A stretch of 6,977 bases of DNA, from the NCBI RefSeq assembly GCF_002453355.1, contig NZ_DKGQ01000020.1, positions 141,073 through 148,049 on the forward strand. The letters run 5' to 3'. Position 1 is the stretch's first letter. Each line of letters starts with the position of its first letter. A model generated the notes under the pieces. The model saw nothing but the letters and a program-made list of their open reading frames with translations. It did no database searches and had not been told where the DNA came from. Origin of the DNA: Psychrobacter sp. UBA6766. GTDB lineage: Bacteria > Pseudomonadota > Gammaproteobacteria > Pseudomonadales > Moraxellaceae. Positions 4,691-6,977 of the stretch are shown here, piece after piece. The translations under genes were made by a program, and so were the position numbers.

Positions 4691-6610
4691 ATGAACGATA
4701 AGTCAGTTTCTAAGTCCACCTCTCAACTGGCCACCTTAATCCAAATGGGTAAAGAGCAAGGGTATTTGACCTATGCCGAGGTAAATGACCAACTGCCCGA
4801 CTCTATTACTGAAAGTGATCAGATTGAAGATATCGTGCAAATGCTAACGGACGTTGGCATTAAAATTTTTGAATCTGCGCCTGACGCCGATGACATCTTG
4901 ATGAACGATGATGCAAGCGACGATGACATGGCAGCCGACGAGGCAGCAGCAGTATTGGCTTCGGTCGAGACTGAGCCTGGTCGTACCACTGACCCTGTGC
5001 GTATGTATATGCGCGAGATGGGAACGGTTGATCTCTTGACCCGTGAAGGCGAGATTGCCATTGCCAAACGTATCGAAGAAGGTATTCGCGACGTGCAGCA
5101 TGCCATGGCTTATTGGCCAGGGACGGTACAGTTTGTCCTTGATGAGTATGAAAAAGTTCAAGACGGCGAGAAAAAACTGTCTGACGTGATCACAGGTTTT
5201 TTAGATCCTGAAACCGAAGAAGATAAAATTGCGGCGCAAGAAGCAAAAGATGCTGCAAAAGAAGAGCGCGAGCGCATCAAAGAAGAAAAAGAAAATCCGC
5301 CTGTCATCAAAACAAAAGCCAATGCCAAATTGGCGCTTGACGATGATGATGAAGACGAAGAAGAGGTTGAAGAAGAAGCCGAAGAAGAAACCAGCGGTAT
5401 CGATCCCGAAGAGGTCCGTCTGCGTTTAGAAGAGATCGAACATCTATTTATCAAAGCTAAGCAAGCCTTACTTGATTATGGTCGTGGTAGCGTAGAAGCA
5501 GAGGCTGCTTATGCCCTGCTTGCCGAGCGCTTTATGATGCTTAAGCTCAACAATCGCTTGTCAGACCAAGTCATGGCTATTATGCATGATGTCTATGACG
5601 ATGTGCGAAAGCAAGAGCGTCAAATCATGCGATTGGTGATCCGTCGTGGTCGAATGCCGCGTGACGAGTTCCGTAAGACCTTTCCGAGTAATGAAACCAA
5701 TGTTGATTGGCTGATTGAGCGCATCAAAGGCAAACCTGCTTTTGCTGGGACATTAGAAAAAGTCGCCGATGACGTGATTTTATTACAACGTAAAATTCGG
5801 GATTACGAGCAGCAACTCGACATGAAAATTCACGATATGAAAGATGTCGCTCGCCGAATGGCGGTCGGTGAAGCAAAAGCGCGCCGTGCCAAAAAAGAGA
5901 TGGTCGAAGCCAACTTACGTCTGGTTATCTCTATCGCCAAAAAATATACCAACCGTGGCCTACAATTTTTGGACTTGATCCAAGAAGGTAACATCGGTCT
6001 GATGAAAGCGGTTGATAAATTTGAATATCGCCGTGGTTATAAGTTCTCAACCTACGCCACTTGGTGGATTCGTCAGGCGATTACTCGCTCTATCGCTGAC
6101 CAAGCACGCACCATTCGTATTCCTGTGCATATGATTGAGACCATTAACAAAATAAACCGTGTCTCTCGTCAGCTGCTACAAGAAATGGGACGCGAGCCGA
6201 CGCCTGAGGAATTAGGCGAACGTTTAGAGATGGACGAAGTTAAAGTCCGAAAAGTGCTCAAGATTGCCAAAGAGCCAATCTCAATGGAGACACCAATCGG
6301 TGATGATGAAGACTCACATCTAGGTGATTTTATCGAAGATGGTACGATTTCAAGCCCGGTGGACGATGCGACAGCGGCTGGCCTACAAGAAGCCACTCGT
6401 GATGTGCTTAGTAACCTTACTGAGCGTGAAGCACGCGTCCTTAAGATGCGCTTTGGTATCGATATGCCAACCGATCATACGTTAGAGGAAGTCGGTAAGC
6501 AGTTCGATGTGACCCGTGAGCGTATCCGTCAGATTGAGGCAAAAGCCTTACGTAAATTGCGTCATCCTTCACGTTCTGAGCACTTGCGTTCATTCTTAGA
6601 GAATGACTAG
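4691..6610 (+). CDS. rpoD: RNA polymerase primary sigma factor RpoD (sigma-70)
   Basis: RpoD directs core RNA polymerase to housekeeping promoters. From the ATG at 4691 the protein is 639 residues (E. coli: 613). Region 1.1 covers about 1-75. Region 1.2 begins at PVRMYMREMG (102-111). A nonconserved region (about 132-375) contains a Lys/Glu-rich helix and an almost purely acidic run at 217-233. Region 2 runs from KKEMVEANLRL (401-411) through KFSTYATWWIRQAITR, with Q462 and T465 at the -10-reading positions. Region 4.2 is the helix-turn-helix HTLEEVGKQFDVTRERIRQIEAKALRKLRHP, with R609, E610 and R613 as the expected -35 contacts. All functional regions are intact. The start at 4691 has a partial Shine-Dalgarno (GCGAG, 4681-4685) five bases away and better matches the remembered Acinetobacter N-terminus. 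An in-frame ATG at 4664 would add nine residues but has no ribosome binding site. A strong terminator follows the stop. Confidence 0.97.
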   Translation: MNDKSVSKSTSQLATLIQMGKEQGYLTYAEVNDQLPDSITESDQIEDIVQMLTDVGIKIFESAPDADDILMNDDASDDDMAADEAAAVLASVETEPGRTTDPVRMYMREMGTVDLLTREGEIAIAKRIEEGIRDVQHAMAYWPGTVQFVLDEYEKVQDGEKKLSDVITGFLDPETEEDKIAAQEAKDAAKEERERIKEEKENPPVIKTKANAKLALDDDDEDEEEVEEEAEEETSGIDPEEVRLRLEEIEHLFIKAKQALLDYGRGSVEAEAAYALLAERFMMLKLNNRLSDQVMAIMHDVYDDVRKQERQIMRLVIRRGRMPRDEFRKTFPSNETNVDWLIERIKGKPAFAGTLEKVADDVILLQRKIRDYEQQLDMKIHDMKDVARRMAVGEAKARRAKKEMVEANLRLVISIAKKYTNRGLQFLDLIQEGNIGLMKAVDKFEYRRGYKFSTYATWWIRQAITRSIADQARTIRIPVHMIETINKINRVSRQLLQEMGREPTPEELGERLEMDEVKVRKVLKIAKEPISMETPIGDDEDSHLGDFIEDGTISSPVDDATAAGLQEATRDVLSNLTEREARVLKMRFGIDMPTDHTLEEVGKQFDVTRERIRQIEAKALRKLRHPSRSEHLRSFLEND

Positions 6611-6649
6611 TTAGTTGTAACTGCTCTATAGTTAATCATTAAATTTCAT

Positions 6650-6678
6650 AAAAAAGCTGAGCATGTCTCAGCTTTTTT
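6650..6678 (+). terminator. Rho-independent terminator of rpoD
   Basis: AAAAAAGCTGAG (6650-6661) pairs perfectly with CTCAGCTTTTTT (6667-6678) around the loop CATGT. The six pairs GCTGAG/CTCAGC are flanked by A6 and T6, so it could stop transcripts from either side. It lies 39 bp after the rpoD stop and separates rpoD from the thiamin-regulated unit. Confidence 0.93.
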
Positions 6679-6735
6679 GTGCTTGAAAGCTTATTCCCTT
6701 AAAACCCTACTTATAACTACGTATTTGAGCTGCTC

Positions 6736-6765
6736 TTGCTAATGATGGCTGAGTTCGTCTATCAT
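6736..6765 (+). promoter_or_regulatory. Possible promoter of the riboswitch-controlled transcript
   Basis: TTGCTA (6736-6741) and TATCAT (6760-6765) are 18 bp apart and match the sigma-70 boxes at four and five positions. Transcription near 6772 would place about 47 nt before the riboswitch. A TATAAA at 6791-6796 is an alternative -10 but has no matching -35. Confidence 0.4.
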
Positions 6766-6818
6766 AGGGTGCTTGGTTATTCTGTAATGATATAAACCAA
6801 TCTTTAAACCATAAAAAC

Positions 6819-6943
6819 CTTGTCGGGGTGCTTTGATAGTCAGATTTCACTTTCAGATCATTTTTTTGATCTAGTGATATTTTACATCACAGCTGAGAGA
6901 GTCCCGCGAACCTGATGCAGTTAGCACTGACGTAGGAAACAAG
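6819..6943 (+). ncRNA. TPP riboswitch (THI element)
   Basis: The element senses thiamin pyrophosphate and turns down thiamin biosynthesis or transport genes when it is plentiful. P1 is CTTGT (6819-6823) with ACAAG (6939-6943). The conserved CGGGGTGC (6824-6831) forms P2 with TCCCG (6902-6906). The pyrimidine-binding signature GCTGAGA is at 6892-6898. AACCTGAT (6909-6916) leads into P4 (CCT with AGG at 6934-6936), and P5 is CAG (6918-6920) with CTG (6927-6929), closing a TTAGCA loop. GCGTAGGAAA-like CGTAGGAAA (6931-6939) completes the pyrophosphate helix. The P3 arm is enlarged and carries a second perfect hairpin (6855-6872). The regulated gene starts beyond the window; thiC is the usual target in Gammaproteobacteria, but this cannot be seen. 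Confidence 0.93.
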
Positions 6944-6977
6944 CGTGCCCATATATAATACCAAACCCAAAATATAT

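Noticed and set aside
5158..5454. Serine-rich minus-strand reading frame opposite rpoD
   Set aside because: It is the antisense image of the acidic and lysine-rich codons of RpoD and has no independent support.

Overview
The window is chromosomal housekeeping DNA from a gammaproteobacterium. The protein sequences look most like the Moraxellaceae, probably Psychrobacter. The reasons are the RpoD N-terminus (the GKEQGYLTYAEVND stretch and the unusual segment before region 1.2), a BamD lipoprotein with a long tail, and very AT-rich spacers around moderately GC-balanced genes. The genus is an inference from remembered family sequences, not from a search.

Layout, left to right, all genes on the + strand. 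Positions 1-335 are a gene-free, AT-rich upstream region with a consensus -10 box. bamD (336-1574) encodes the outer-membrane assembly lipoprotein and is closed by a strong hairpin terminator at 1656-1692. dnaG (1810-3999) encodes DNA primase and has its own weak promoter but no visible Shine-Dalgarno. An unusually long spacer of about 690 bp follows (4000-4690). It carries several hairpins, an array of degenerate 14-19 bp tandem repeats and a perfect TTGACA box. rpoD (4691-6610, or from 4664) encodes the primary sigma factor and ends in a textbook bidirectional-looking terminator (6650-6678). The right edge holds a TPP riboswitch (6819-6943) whose regulated gene lies beyond the window; thiC is the best guess.

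Functionally, dnaG and rpoD are the last two members of the classical macromolecular synthesis arrangement (rpsU-dnaG-rpoD), which links replication initiation and transcription. Here rpsU is absent, bamD lies upstream, and the wide gap and separate promoter-like signals suggest dnaG and rpoD are largely uncoupled. The riboswitch begins a separate thiamin unit.

No new defence, mobile or biosynthetic system is visible. The most notable features are low-complexity additions in all three proteins (BamD C-terminal tail, DnaG linker, RpoD acidic segment), the repeat- and hairpin-rich dnaG-rpoD spacer, and the enlarged P3 arm of the riboswitch.
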